The translations under genes were made by a program, and so were the position numbers. Below are positions 7,456 to 15,042 of a DNA stretch of 64,000 bases, one piece after another (the first letter of the stretch is position 1; each line of letters starts with the position of its first letter). The notes under the pieces were generated by a model. The model had not been told where the DNA came from and made no database searches. It saw only the letters and a program-made list of their open reading frames with translations. Source of the stretch: a virus. Where the stretch lies: positions 1 to 64,000 of the IMG/VR virus record IMGVR_UViG_3300033153_008400. One strand, given 5' to 3'.

Positions 7456-7574
7456 TTGGAAAAACAGGATTTGAACCTGTGGCCTTCATTATGTTGAACC
7501 CAACGTCCCTTACGAGACGTTGCTGGAGTCGAACCAGCCTAGAATGACGCTCTACCGAACTGAGCTATTTTCCA
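7456..7574 (-). tRNA. tRNA split by a 45-nt insert in its anticodon loop
   Basis: Acceptor TGGAAAA/TTTTCCA with discriminator A, D arm GCTC-AGTTCGGTA-GAGC, variable AGGCC, T arm ACAGG-TTCAAAT-CCTGT, and anticodon stem TCATT/AATGA enclosing 52 nt where 7 are expected. The extra 45 nt contain a second T-arm-like hairpin (GCTGG-TTCGACT-CCAGC, 7522-7538) and an 8-bp hairpin with a GUAA tetraloop (7502-7521). Depending on where the insert ends, the loop could be CTAACAT (AAC, Val), but the anticodon cannot be assigned safely. Confidence 0.65.
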
Positions 7575-7576
7575 AT

Positions 7577-7985
7577 TTGGGGAGTATCGTTTCTCCCCAA
7601 CGTCTTATGCTGCCTGTCTTACAGGAGCATAAAAAAGTGTAATAACTTTTCCAGTTATTGGTTTATCATTAATACCCATTTACTTCACTTTACAACTGTC
7701 AAAACCCTTCGTCCCCATATGACACAGGAAAATACTATTATAGGCTTTTATTTAAGTATCTATTCTCACGTATTCTAGCTTCAAGGAACCTGTGTCTGTA
7801 ACGGCAGGAGTGTTATTCTCGATCAACTTAATGTAGGCGAGCACTCCCAAGAGTGGAGACGCTGGGAATCGAACCCAGGTCCAAATTGCTAGATTCATAA
7901 CCTAACAGTACTAATAATGTTTTAAAAACTCCTATGCCTGACTAATACAGACCGTAAACCGTATCGTTTAGATAGGAGTTAAAAG
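7577..7985 (-). ncRNA. ssrA-like: Candidate circularly permuted (two-piece) tmRNA
   Basis: The transcribed order is acceptor piece (7985-7854), spacer (7853-7717), coding piece (7716-7577). The acceptor piece ends AATTTGGAC, T arm CTGGG-TTCGATT-CCCAG, then CGTCTCC-A. The coding piece begins GGGGACG followed by the tmRNA-like D-loop sequence GGGTTTTGACAG. GGGGACG pairs with CGTCTCC over 7 bp with a G3-U70 wobble, the alanyl-tRNA synthetase identity pair. The acceptor piece also has a 9-bp helix (7972-7980/7927-7935) around a possible pseudoknot. The coding piece holds a frame ending ...YAPVRQAA-stop (stop at 7605-7607) and closes with an 8-bp hairpin (7577-7600). An 8-bp helix in the spacer (7721-7728/7789-7796) brings the two ends together. 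CCA is not encoded. The tag start and first pseudoknot are uncertain. The 120 nt upstream (7986-8105) show no gene and may be leader. Confidence 0.7.
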
Positions 7986-8105
7986 TATTTCTTTGTTTTC
8001 CTTGACTTACTACGTCTGTAGCTGTGGCTTATGCCTTGTCTCCTTCAAAAACTGTGGTCACAATATCAACTACGTTATTATTGACGGCAGTTTCATATAC
8101 GGGAC

Positions 8106-8294
8106 TTATACGTCATCTGTTTTCCCAAAATGCTTTATTTCTTTTACTTCACCTGTACCAATTATTTTTCGATAGCTTTCATCTTTAATTTGTTTCTTAT
8201 ACCAATTTAAATAATGTCCTTGATTATCAAATTCATATATTTTATTCTTAAAGCCTCCTGCAGTCATTTTAAAATTTACTCTTATTTTAAGCAT
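8106..8294 (-). CDS. Small hypothetical protein
   Basis: 62 aa, basic start MLKIRVNFKMTAGGFKNKIY followed by EFDNQGHYLNWYKKQIKDES. The strand-loop-helix pattern recalls small phage proteins of unknown role. It is the last protein gene before the tmRNA/tRNA block in the direction of transcription. Confidence 0.65.
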   Translation of the reverse strand: MLKIRVNFKMTAGGFKNKIYEFDNQGHYLNWYKKQIKDESYRKIIGTGEVKEIKHFGKTDDV

Positions 8295-8308
8295 AAGTAT
8301 GAATTTTA

Positions 8309-8334
8309 AGGGTAAAGTATTATAACTTTACCCT
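8309..8334 (-). terminator. Hairpin between genes, weak terminator
   Basis: A 10-bp inverted repeat AGGGTAAAGT/ACTTTACCCT with a 6-nt loop follows the membrane-protein gene. The downstream minus-strand sequence is TAAAATTC, without a good T run, so termination may be partial or the hairpin may be a processing site. Confidence 0.5.
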
Positions 8335-8339
8335 AATTT

Positions 8340-8858
8340 TTATCTATACTTTTTTCCTAAATTAAAAAAGAATAGAAATACTTTATTAAATCTATCATAT
8401 AACCAAGAACCTATTTGTCTTATAAAATCAGTAAGTAACCAATTAAACAACGATATAGGCCAAAGTGACCACCATCTTAAAACATTATCTTTTAATCCTT
8501 CAGATAATTTTTCATCTTGTTCTTTTAAATTTTGTTTTATCTTTTCTTCTGAGATTATTCCTATACCATTATATACAAGTTTCTTATTTCCATAAAGAAA
8601 AGCTCTTATTAATGCAAATACTGCACCTATAAGAAAATAATATCCTATTCTTTGCAAAGTTATAAAGGTAAATATTTTTATATCCCCCCAAAAATATACA
8701 ATGACAATAAATATCATTATAGATGATATAGAAGATATTGACCTTTCATGAAAATCCAAATAAAACAATAATGCTAACAATACTAAAGTACATGCCCAAA
8801 AAGCTACTACATTCCCAAATAGTGATACTTGGGGTAAAAATTCATTAACTGTTTCCAT
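8340..8858 (-). CDS. Membrane protein with about three transmembrane segments
   Basis: 172 aa. Hydrophobic helices are visible at about residues 13-34 (VSLFGNVVAFWACTLVLLAL), 42-58 (SISSIMIFIVIVYFW) and 64-85 (TLQRIGYYFLIGAVFALIRAF), followed by a charged segment (EEKIKQNLKEQDEKL) and an amphipathic aromatic C-terminal region (WWSLWPISLFNWLL). It starts 3 nt after the YfaP-like gene ends, so the two are co-transcribed. Envelope location is likely; the role is unknown. Confidence 0.75.
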   Translation of the reverse strand: METVNEFLPQVSLFGNVVAFWACTLVLLALLFYLDFHERSISSISSIMIFIVIVYFWGDIKIFTFITLQRIGYYFLIGAVFALIRAFLYGNKKLVYNGIGIISEEKIKQNLKEQDEKLSEGLKDNVLRWWSLWPISLFNWLLTDFIRQIGSWLYDRFNKVFLFFFNLGKKYR

Positions 8859-8861
8859 ATT

Positions 8862-10853
8862 TTAAAATTTAATTTTTAATAATCGTTTAAATTTACCCTC
8901 TACTCTTAATATAACTTCAGATGCTATAGTCTCACTGAAACCAATTCCTGATAGTTGATCCTGAGAAGCAACAACTGACATCTTATTTCCCATCACTTCA
9001 AACACCTTTCTATTCTCATTAAATTCTGATTTTAAGAATTCATTAAAGAATGGTCTAACTACTTCATTGTTAACACAACCATCTAACATAAACATAAAGT
9101 GTTTATTACCAGTACCAATACCTTCCCAGTAGTTAGGAGACAAAAGTAAGTGTTTTACTTTAATAAAACTATTAGTTTCTAATCCCCATTTTTGTTTAAC
9201 AGCTACTTTGGAATCAACTTCCTTAGAAAATGTTATCCCTTTGAAGCTATCATACATGATGTCTATTATGGCTTGTTTAAATCCTGCTTTAGGAGACTTA
9301 TCAAAGTGCATATCAGTGATATTACCATCATGTTCAATTTGTATATCAAATCCTACATCAACAAGTTCTCTTCTGCTATATTGATTAACCATAACCCTGT
9401 ATGTACCATTGTCCATAGTGTGTTTATCAGGAAAGATAATATTTTCTACAGCCTCACGGGTGTTTCCTCCTCCTGCATTCATATCAACATCAAGGTTACC
9501 TTTTGTACGTCGGTCTACTTTATTTGAAAAGTAAATCTCATTACCTTGAGGTGTTACAACATGTAAATCAAGGTCATCAAAGTTATACCAAGATAGTGAT
9601 GCACGTAATTCTCCTGTTACTTGTCCACCTGCTCGTTTGACACGTTCCTTGATACTATCAGTGATTCCTCCTGTATACGACCATGAAAACAGGTTATTCC
9701 ATTGAAACAGACTTGTTGCATCCTTGTTTTCACCAGTTATCAAGCTACATAATTTTGCTAAGTGATTGTTCTCTAGAAATAATTCTATACTCTTTGCAGT
9801 AGGAAGTACATCACTGATAAATTTCTCTATAGTAATTTCTTCTACTTTCTTAAGTGTCTTGACATTGATGCGTTTCTTACTTTCAGTAGACATCTCATCA
9901 AATACATCAGTCAATTCGCTACTGCGATCAACAAATAAGAAATTTTCTGCACTAAGGTCAGTCTCAATAGCAAATCTTCTCTCCAAGGAGTCAAGAAGTC
10001 CTAACTCAGTAAGTTTAGCTTTAGCATTTTCTATCATACGAGGAGTAATAAGTGCTGTAGGCCTTTTATAATTAGTAGGTGCAACAACAGCTTCAAATTT
10101 AGTTACAGCCATGTCTAATTCCATACCCTCACTTAAGTTTACAAGTAAGGTACCAATAGATGTGTTTCGGATACCAACAACAGGTTCAGATACACCAGAT
10201 ACACTTTTCCAAGTAAAGTTTACACGTTCATCTTCATCTACTATATTACGATAATCAGTTAAAACACCTATAAAATCATTAATCATGTGAGTATAAGTAT
10301 TACCTCTATATAAACTTCCCTGAGCTATAAGCTCATTTACAGTCAATAATGCATCAGGTTTTAATTCCTTAAGAGCTCTTTCAAACATCTTCCTATTTGT
10401 TCTGAATTTACCACGCTTTTTGTCTATTAATCCATTCTCTACAAAACGAGATGGCGTCATAAAATATAAATGACTCCATGTAATAGTATCTGCACCATTC
10501 CTATTCTCATCTACACCACAATGCTTATCATCTGTTAAGAAGATATCAGTAATAGGTAAGCTATGAATATATAATGCTATTTCATCTATACTTGACTGAA
10601 ATTCTGCAGGTGCATCAATGTTGTCCCAAATGCTGACTCTCTTGTAGCCTTCAATAGCGACAATACCAGCATACTTACGTAAGAAACCTTTACAATTATT
10701 GCAATTATGTTCTTGTTTGTGATCATCATGGAAACTTTCTAAATATTTTTCCCATACCTTATCTTTACTAATTTGAGTATAAAATAATACATCACTATTC
10801 TCAGCCATTTTATCAAAGTTGGCTCTAACTTGTCTTTTTAAGTCTTTAAACAT
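8862..10853 (-). CDS. Large protein with YfaP/DUF2135-like beta-sandwich domain
   Basis: 663 aa. Near the N-terminus HNCNNCKGF (about residue 49) is a small Cys cluster. Residues about 415-525 match the YfaP/DUF2135 pattern: LSWYNFDDLDLHVVTPQGNEI, NLDVDMNAGGGNTREAVENI, and NGTYRVMVNQYSRR. In bacteria this domain is often found with vWA proteins; here a vWA gene lies in the same arm. The N-terminal 400 residues and the C-terminal 140 residues match nothing I know. No signal peptide. The gene is followed closely by a membrane protein gene. Confidence 0.75.
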   Translation of the reverse strand: MFKDLKRQVRANFDKMAENSDVLFYTQISKDKVWEKYLESFHDDHKQEHNCNNCKGFLRKYAGIVAIEGYKRVSIWDNIDAPAEFQSSIDEIALYIHSLPITDIFLTDDKHCGVDENRNGADTITWSHLYFMTPSRFVENGLIDKKRGKFRTNRKMFERALKELKPDALLTVNELIAQGSLYRGNTYTHMINDFIGVLTDYRNIVDEDERVNFTWKSVSGVSEPVVGIRNTSIGTLLVNLSEGMELDMAVTKFEAVVAPTNYKRPTALITPRMIENAKAKLTELGLLDSLERRFAIETDLSAENFLFVDRSSELTDVFDEMSTESKKRINVKTLKKVEEITIEKFISDVLPTAKSIELFLENNHLAKLCSLITGENKDATSLFQWNNLFSWSYTGGITDSIKERVKRAGGQVTGELRASLSWYNFDDLDLHVVTPQGNEIYFSNKVDRRTKGNLDVDMNAGGGNTREAVENIIFPDKHTMDNGTYRVMVNQYSRRELVDVGFDIQIEHDGNITDMHFDKSPKAGFKQAIIDIMYDSFKGITFSKEVDSKVAVKQKWGLETNSFIKVKHLLLSPNYWEGIGTGNKHFMFMLDGCVNNEVVRPFFNEFLKSEFNENRKVFEVMGNKMSVVASQDQLSGIGFSETIASEVILRVEGKFKRLLKIKF

Positions 10854-10873
10854 TTTTTAAGATTTTAAGGTTT

Positions 10874-11128
10874 TTATTTTATATTTTCTGTGAAATTGTC
10901 ATCAAGGGCTATTTTTAACCACTCTTTAAGGGAAAGCAAATATAATGTACGACATACATACAATATACTTTCCTGTCTGCTTATTTTATACCAACCTCCC
11001 TGACCTTTCATAAAGCATTTAGATGCATTATTGTATATTAAAAAACTATCTAACATACGCGTATCAGTAGGTGGTTTTTTAGGATTTACTTTTTTAAAAG
11101 CATCCCTATGCCATATTTTAGTAATCAT
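10874..11128 (-). CDS. Hypothetical protein
   Basis: 84 aa, basic, rich in aromatic residues (IWHRDAFKKVNPKKPPTDTR; KGQGGWYKISRQES), then a Leu-rich helix. No known domain. Its stop region overlaps the A-rich leader of the following gene (10863-10875). Confidence 0.65.
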   Translation of the reverse strand: MITKIWHRDAFKKVNPKKPPTDTRMLDSFLIYNNASKCFMKGQGGWYKISRQESILYVCRTLYLLSLKEWLKIALDDNFTENIK

Positions 11129-11134
11129 CTTAAG

Positions 11135-11512
11135 TTAATTTATTTCAATTACTGGAAGTGCTAAAATAGATCCCTTCAAAATCATACTACCCATATTAGT
11201 AGCAAACCATTGTCTGATACGTGGTTTTAACCCATAAGTCCAAGTATCATCTTGTGATTTATATACTTTAGCAACTGAATAGGATATTACCTCATATTGT
11301 TGAGTTTTTCTATTCCAATCATAAGTACTATATTCACTATCAACACTTTTTATATAAAACTTAACCATAGAATTCCAATTCAATGGTATATTTGATTTTA
11401 AACATTTATGAAGAACTTTTAATAAAGCTTGTTGTTTTACATTCAATTGATTATTGATACCAACACTCATTAAAGAAATTGCTTTCCCATTCAACGTTAT
11501 TATATTACTCAT
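11135..11512 (-). CDS. Hypothetical protein
   Basis: 125 aa. A helix at residues 24-45 is followed by a Trp/Tyr-rich segment (WNSMVKFYIKSVDSEYSTYD). No cysteine cluster, signal peptide or membrane helix. Tightly packed, 6 nt from the next gene; no recognised family. Confidence 0.65.
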   Translation of the reverse strand: MSNIITLNGKAISLMSVGINNQLNVKQQALLKVLHKCLKSNIPLNWNSMVKFYIKSVDSEYSTYDWNRKTQQYEVISYSVAKVYKSQDDTWTYGLKPRIRQWFATNMGSMILKGSILALPVIEIN

Positions 11513-11520
11513 AATTGATT

Positions 11521-11736
11521 TTATTTACATTCATTACACGTTACATTCAAAATTGTATGCTCTGTTATTTTTTCACAAAAAGGACACTTCATTTTACTCA
11601 TTTCTTTGTGATATGTTCCAACAAGAACAGATATTTCTTTATATAAATTTATTCTTAGTTTTTCTTGTTCAGTATTAATACCATTTGAAGGTAAATACTT
11701 ATCCAACAATTTTGATACTGTTATTGCTATAGTCAT
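11521..11736 (-). CDS. Small zinc-ribbon-like protein
   Basis: 71 aa with a C-terminal CPFC...CNEC pair (residues 52-70: CPFCEKITEHTILNVTCNEC), the spacing of a small four-cysteine zinc ribbon. The N-terminal 45 residues form a helix. Such proteins often bind nucleic acid or protein; role unknown. Confidence 0.7.
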   Translation of the reverse strand: MTIAITVSKLLDKYLPSNGINTEQEKLRINLYKEISVLVGTYHKEMSKMKCPFCEKITEHTILNVTCNECK

Positions 11737-11737
11737 A

Positions 11738-12049
11738 TTATTTAACAGGTTTCATTACTTGAGCTAACCAATATGGTATTTCAAGAGTGCTTTCGCATTG
11801 ATTTATTGTACATTGAGATTTCGGAACCCAAAATCTATACACATCTTCGGCGACTTTAATATCCATAAGCCATGCCTTTTCAGTTTCAACGATTATTTCT
11901 GTTATATCTCTGATGATAGGGTCTCTTTCTTGTTCTAAGTATACTCTACCAGATGTATTATTAGGGCCACATTCGTCGTAATAACCACCATAGTCATCAA
12001 AACCGTAATCTGAAGGGATATTGTATCCCATTTCTTCTGCAAAACTCAT
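11738..12049 (-). CDS. Hypothetical acidic protein
   Basis: 103 aa, Tyr/Gly/Asp-rich N-terminus (GYNIPSDYGFDDYGGYYDEC), then a beta-like segment IIVETEKAWLMDIKVAEDVYRF. One nucleotide from the next gene. The end (YWLAQVMKPVK) is basic. No family recognised. Confidence 0.65.
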   Translation of the reverse strand: MSFAEEMGYNIPSDYGFDDYGGYYDECGPNNTSGRVYLEQERDPIIRDITEIIVETEKAWLMDIKVAEDVYRFWVPKSQCTINQCESTLEIPYWLAQVMKPVK

Positions 12050-12058
12050 ATTTTTATT

Positions 12059-12340
12059 TTAAATAGAATTAATTAACCAATCCCTAGCATACCTAGGAAG
12101 AGTTGATTTATTTTGTTTTATTAATTCAATCTCATCAAAAATACCTCTGTTTGTGCGAAGTAAATGATGAATTACTTTGTTTCTAATGAATAGAAATCTA
12201 TTATGTGTCTTATGCACTTTTCTCTGCTCCTTTGTATAAGGTACAGTAGACCATGATTTACCATCAGGTTTTGTAAATACTCCTAATGGTTCATAAGTCA
12301 AAGAGTCCCCATTCTTATCTGTCCAACCTGATATAAACAT
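12059..12340 (-). CDS. Hypothetical protein
   Basis: 93 aa, basic, starting MFISGWTDKNGDSLTYEPLG and continuing with a helical Arg/His-rich segment (HKTHNRFLFIRNKVIHHLLR). The N-terminal strand pattern resembles a small barrel. One base separates it from the gene upstream. Function unknown. Confidence 0.65.
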   Translation of the reverse strand: MFISGWTDKNGDSLTYEPLGVFTKPDGKSWSTVPYTKEQRKVHKTHNRFLFIRNKVIHHLLRTNRGIFDEIELIKQNKSTLPRYARDWLINSI

Positions 12341-12341
12341 A

Positions 12342-12920
12342 TTAATTTACTGTTTTTTCATCTACAAGTGTTAAATCATCTATATAGCGACCATTTTGTC
12401 TTAATAAACTACCAATACCACAATAATCATATTTAGGATTCATAATAGCTTTTTTATGTAAAGGAGAACCAAACCAACCATAACCATTTCTAATTACTTT
12501 ACCATCTTTATCTAAAATTGGTTCTCTACCTACAACTGTTAAAGGAGTTCTATAATATTTATTAATTAAATCAGCACTACCATCTGCACCATCTATTTTT
12601 AATTCAAGTGCTTCATTACGTGATTCTTTATGATCTATTTGATTAAGAGTATCCATTTCTACTACTCTGCCTTGAGCTTTTGTCATTATATTATAACAAA
12701 TCTTATATGGTTTTCTACCACGTTTAACAACTTCTTTATTTAATAATATAAATATATCATGTTGTCGTTTTAAATTATCTGCCCATGCTACAGGTTCACA
12801 TGGAAATATTATATTAGGTATTGGTTTATTCTTTTTTCTAAATCTTAAATAATTCTTGATTACTAAATAGGCTATTAAACCTAAAGCAAATCCTATAATA
12901 AAATATTGATATACTGGCAT
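12342..12920 (-). CDS. Membrane-anchored CAP/SCP-domain-like protein
   Basis: 192 aa. Residues 5-22 form a transmembrane anchor (YFIIGFALGLIAYLVIK), followed by a basic stretch. From about residue 55 the sequence follows the CAP (SCP/PR-1) pattern: a helix NKEVVKRGRKP, AQGRVVEMD, HKESRNEALEL, then WFGSPLHKKAIMNPKYDYCG with GIGSLLRQNG, resembling the W..S..HR..I+.P....G+G core. CAP proteins are secreted or surface proteins of varied function. The anchor topology would place this domain at the envelope of the infected cell. The match is by eye and weak at the N-terminal end. Confidence 0.55.
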   Translation of the reverse strand: MPVYQYFIIGFALGLIAYLVIKNYLRFRKKNKPIPNIIFPCEPVAWADNLKRQHDIFILLNKEVVKRGRKPYKICYNIMTKAQGRVVEMDTLNQIDHKESRNEALELKIDGADGSADLINKYYRTPLTVVGREPILDKDGKVIRNGYGWFGSPLHKKAIMNPKYDYCGIGSLLRQNGRYIDDLTLVDEKTVN

Positions 12921-12937
12921 AATTTTTTAATTTTAAG

Positions 12938-13234
12938 TTAAAATATATCCCTACGATGAGAATGTGTTAATTTTTGCATTCTCATTCCAGGATATAGATG
13001 AATGTTATCTCGAAGTTCTTGTTCTGTATTAAATCGCTTTATTATCTCACCAACATCTCCATCTCTTACTATGTATCTTTGCATCCTTGAATGATGTCTA
13101 CAAAAATAATGTGTTCCATTAAAATAAGTAGCAAGTGTAGTACATGGTGATTTACCTCCTTTGCCCCAAGGAGTGTGATGTTGTTTCATTTTACAACATA
13201 TAATATTAGTTGTATTATTAAATAATTTCATCAT
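12938..13234 (-). CDS. Cys/His-rich hypothetical protein
   Basis: 98 aa. Cysteines and histidines cluster in residues 13-55 (CCKMKQHHTPWGKGGKSPC, then YFCRHHSRM), compatible with a treble-clef or zinc-binding fold. The rest is charged. Two adjacent ATG codons (13234, 13231) could start it. Function unknown. Confidence 0.65.
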   Translation of the reverse strand: MMKLFNNTTNIICCKMKQHHTPWGKGGKSPCTTLATYFNGTHYFCRHHSRMQRYIVRDGDVGEIIKRFNTEQELRDNIHLYPGMRMQKLTHSHRRDIF

Positions 13235-13447
13235 TTAATCTTCTTCTTTAAAATCTCCATCAGCGTCACAATGACTTGGTGGATAACCGTGTTTTCTAAT
13301 GTTCCAATGTCTTAATGGTCTATTAATAGCTATTATTAATACTTGTGCAGGAATACCTAACATCATTCCTACCATTATCCAATAACCACAAAATTTCCAA
13401 AATCCTCCACTTACAGATTCTATTATTATTTGATGTATTATTTCCAT
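13235..13447 (-). CDS. Small single-membrane-span protein
   Basis: 70 aa from the ATG at 13447 (preferred over an in-frame TTG at 13459 because the upstream gene ends at 13450). One hydrophobic helix at about residues 18-42 (FCGYWIMVGMMLGIPAQVLI), basic after the membrane and acidic at the end (DADGDFKEED). Role unknown. Confidence 0.65.
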   Translation of the reverse strand: MEIIHQIIIESVSGGFWKFCGYWIMVGMMLGIPAQVLIIAINRPLRHWNIRKHGYPPSHCDADGDFKEED

Positions 13448-13449
13448 AA

Positions 13450-13692
13450 TCAAAACCAATTTCCTTGTGAATCTTGTAATACTGCTTTACTACATCTTGG
13501 ACACTTTCCTGTAGAAGAGCATCCATTAAATCCTATTATTTCAGGTCGTTTATGCCATCCCCAAAAGGAACAGAACCATTTATTATCAGAATAATAATTA
13601 ATGATTAGCATTGGTAGACATATAATTATAAGTATTGGTAGCATCCACCATCTTATATCTGATAATTCTTTTTTAATTGTTCTTGTTTTCAT
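13450..13692 (-). CDS. Membrane peptide with C-terminal zinc-ribbon motif
   Basis: 80 aa. A membrane helix at residues 16-33 (WMLPILIIICLPMLIINYY) is followed by WFCSFWGWHKRPE and a CxxC pair (GKCPRCSKAVLQ). The combination of anchor and small metal-binding knuckle is common among phage accessory proteins that touch the membrane. Function unknown. Confidence 0.7.
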   Translation of the reverse strand: MKTRTIKKELSDIRWWMLPILIIICLPMLIINYYSDNKWFCSFWGWHKRPEIIGFNGCSSTGKCPRCSKAVLQDSQGNWF

Positions 13693-13712
13693 AATTTAAT
13701 TAAATTTAAAAA

Positions 13713-13785
13713 CCACCATAGTATGACCATATCCGACTAACTCGAGTATAATGGTTTACCTCTTGCGTGGACTTTACTATGGTGG
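13713..13785 (-). terminator. Branched hairpin with T run, terminator or small RNA
   Basis: An 11-bp helix (CCACCATAGTA/TACTATGGTGG) closes 73 nt containing a second helix (ACCAT/ATGGT) and the palindrome ACTCGAGT. On the minus strand the last arm is followed by TTTTTAAATTT. It lies between the YkgJ-like and membrane-peptide genes. It is larger than a plain terminator. Confidence 0.65.
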
Positions 13786-13791
13786 AATATT

Positions 13792-14385
13792 TTATAATTT
13801 AGATAATACTTTTTGTAAATGATATCTTCCATTGTTTCCTTGTTCTTGGTCAAATAACATAAGGGCCGCGGCAATTGCAAAGCCATCAATAGTTCTGAGA
13901 GTACCAGTGTCAGGCATTTTATGTTGCTCATTACATTCCTTAGGATCATCTACACTATTGTACAATCTACATATAGAAGGTCTGTAATCATATACTTTGC
14001 ATTCACCTTTATCATCTAACAAAGCACAACGCTTATCTGCATATTTTAACCTATGATGAGGTTTATTATTTTGTCGTTTAATTAATTCCTTATCAATAGA
14101 TATCTTAAATTGTTTAATAGCTGAATAAATAACAGTAGACTCTACATATGATAGCTCAATTTCTCCATAGCAACAAAAATGACATCCTACCTTACATGAA
14201 ATTTTCGCTGTAAGTCCTGAGCCATCATTAGTGGCATCGATATATTTGTGCGCATAATCTGTGACTCCCTGGGGACCATGTTTCTTATAAGCCTCATGAA
14301 ATACAGGAGCTATTTGTATAGCCTTAGCTGAAATCTCTTTAAAATTCTTTTCTAAGAAATCTTTAATACCTTTTTTCTTACTCAT
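13792..14385 (-). CDS. YkgJ-family Cys-cluster protein
   Basis: 197 aa. The metal-binding signature is clear: CKVGCHFCC (Cys64, 68, 71, 72) and later RCALLDDKGECKVYDYRPSI followed by CR, which is the RCxxLd..G.CxvYd.RPxxCR pattern of the YkgJ/UPF0153 family, proposed to bind zinc or iron-sulfur. The cellular role of this family is poorly known. The start overlaps the end of the upstream gene by 8 nt, indicating an operon. Confidence 0.85.
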   Translation of the reverse strand: MSKKKGIKDFLEKNFKEISAKAIQIAPVFHEAYKKHGPQGVTDYAHKYIDATNDGSGLTAKISCKVGCHFCCYGEIELSYVESTVIYSAIKQFKISIDKELIKRQNNKPHHRLKYADKRCALLDDKGECKVYDYRPSICRLYNSVDDPKECNEQHKMPDTGTLRTIDGFAIAAALMLFDQEQGNNGRYHLQKVLSKL

Positions 14386-14683
14386 TGTTTAATAAATTTT
14401 TAATTATCCATCTTAATCCTGGTTTCTTCCATTTATTTTTCTTTCTGATAAGTAAATTATTAGCCTTAGGAAAATAGTCTATAATACCATATTTAAATGT
14501 AGATATACTATAACTACCATTATTTCTATATACTACAGGATATCGCATCTCAAGAGGCTTTAACCAACCATCTACAAATTTTTCACTCCTGCTTTCACGG
14601 AGAGCTTTACATAAGATGCCAAGGGCTTTAAGATCATTTTCTTCCATACTTGCTTCTAATTCCAACGCTTTAGATTTTTTCAT
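14378..14683 (-). CDS. Hypothetical protein
   Basis: 101 aa, basic and helical (LKALGILCKALRESRSEKFV), with Trp and Tyr in the second half. Overlaps both neighbours by a few bases (14378-14385 and 14680-14683), so it is translated as part of a three-gene unit with the YkgJ-like protein. No family recognised. Confidence 0.7.
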   Translation of the reverse strand: MKKSKALELEASMEENDLKALGILCKALRESRSEKFVDGWLKPLEMRYPVVYRNNGSYSISTFKYGIIDYFPKANNLLIRKKNKWKKPGLRWIIKNLLNNE

Positions 14684-15018
14684 ATCGTAATAATATCTTT
14701 TGTAAACAATTTCTCTGCTTCATATTCAGCTATACGATACATATCTTTAAGCTTTAATGTAAAATATGTTTCTTTAAATATAAGACTTGCAGTAGTTTTT
14801 TTAAATTCTACATTAAGAGGATTTTCAATGGATTTAACCTTATCATTTGCCCTGTATGCAAGAATATAATTTAAACATTTTAAGAATTCCTTTAAAGTAA
14901 TATTTTCTTTTAAAATAACCTTAGGTGTCCATTTTGTTAATTTGCTAAATACTAATGTAATGACAACTTCATTATCTTTTACACTAGCTTTAGTATTAAA
15001 TAAGTCTGCTTTTTTCAT
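14680..15018 (-). CDS. Hypothetical protein
   Basis: 112 aa, mixed alpha/beta, starting MKKADLFNTKASVKDNEVVI. No motif recognised. The leader AAAAACTTAAAACT (15022-15035) is one of the clearest copies of the recurrent element of this arm. First gene of a unit that continues with the 101-aa and YkgJ-like genes. Confidence 0.7.
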   Translation of the reverse strand: MKKADLFNTKASVKDNEVVITLVFSKLTKWTPKVILKENITLKEFLKCLNYILAYRANDKVKSIENPLNVEFKKTTASLIFKETYFTLKLKDMYRIAEYEAEKLFTKDIITI

Positions 15019-15042
15019 GATAGTTTTAAGTTTTTAATTATT

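Noticed and set aside
7600-7632. Strong hairpin (TTATGCTCCTGT/ACAGGCAGCATAA) as a terminator
   Set aside because: On the minus strand there is no T run after it; the run of T precedes it. It fits a tmRNA helix containing the end of the tag frame.
7605-7679. Free-standing 24-aa peptide gene starting ATG-GGT-ATT
   Set aside because: The same frame is better explained as the tag-coding part of the tmRNA candidate. It lies inside conserved-looking RNA structure and has no leader like other genes here.
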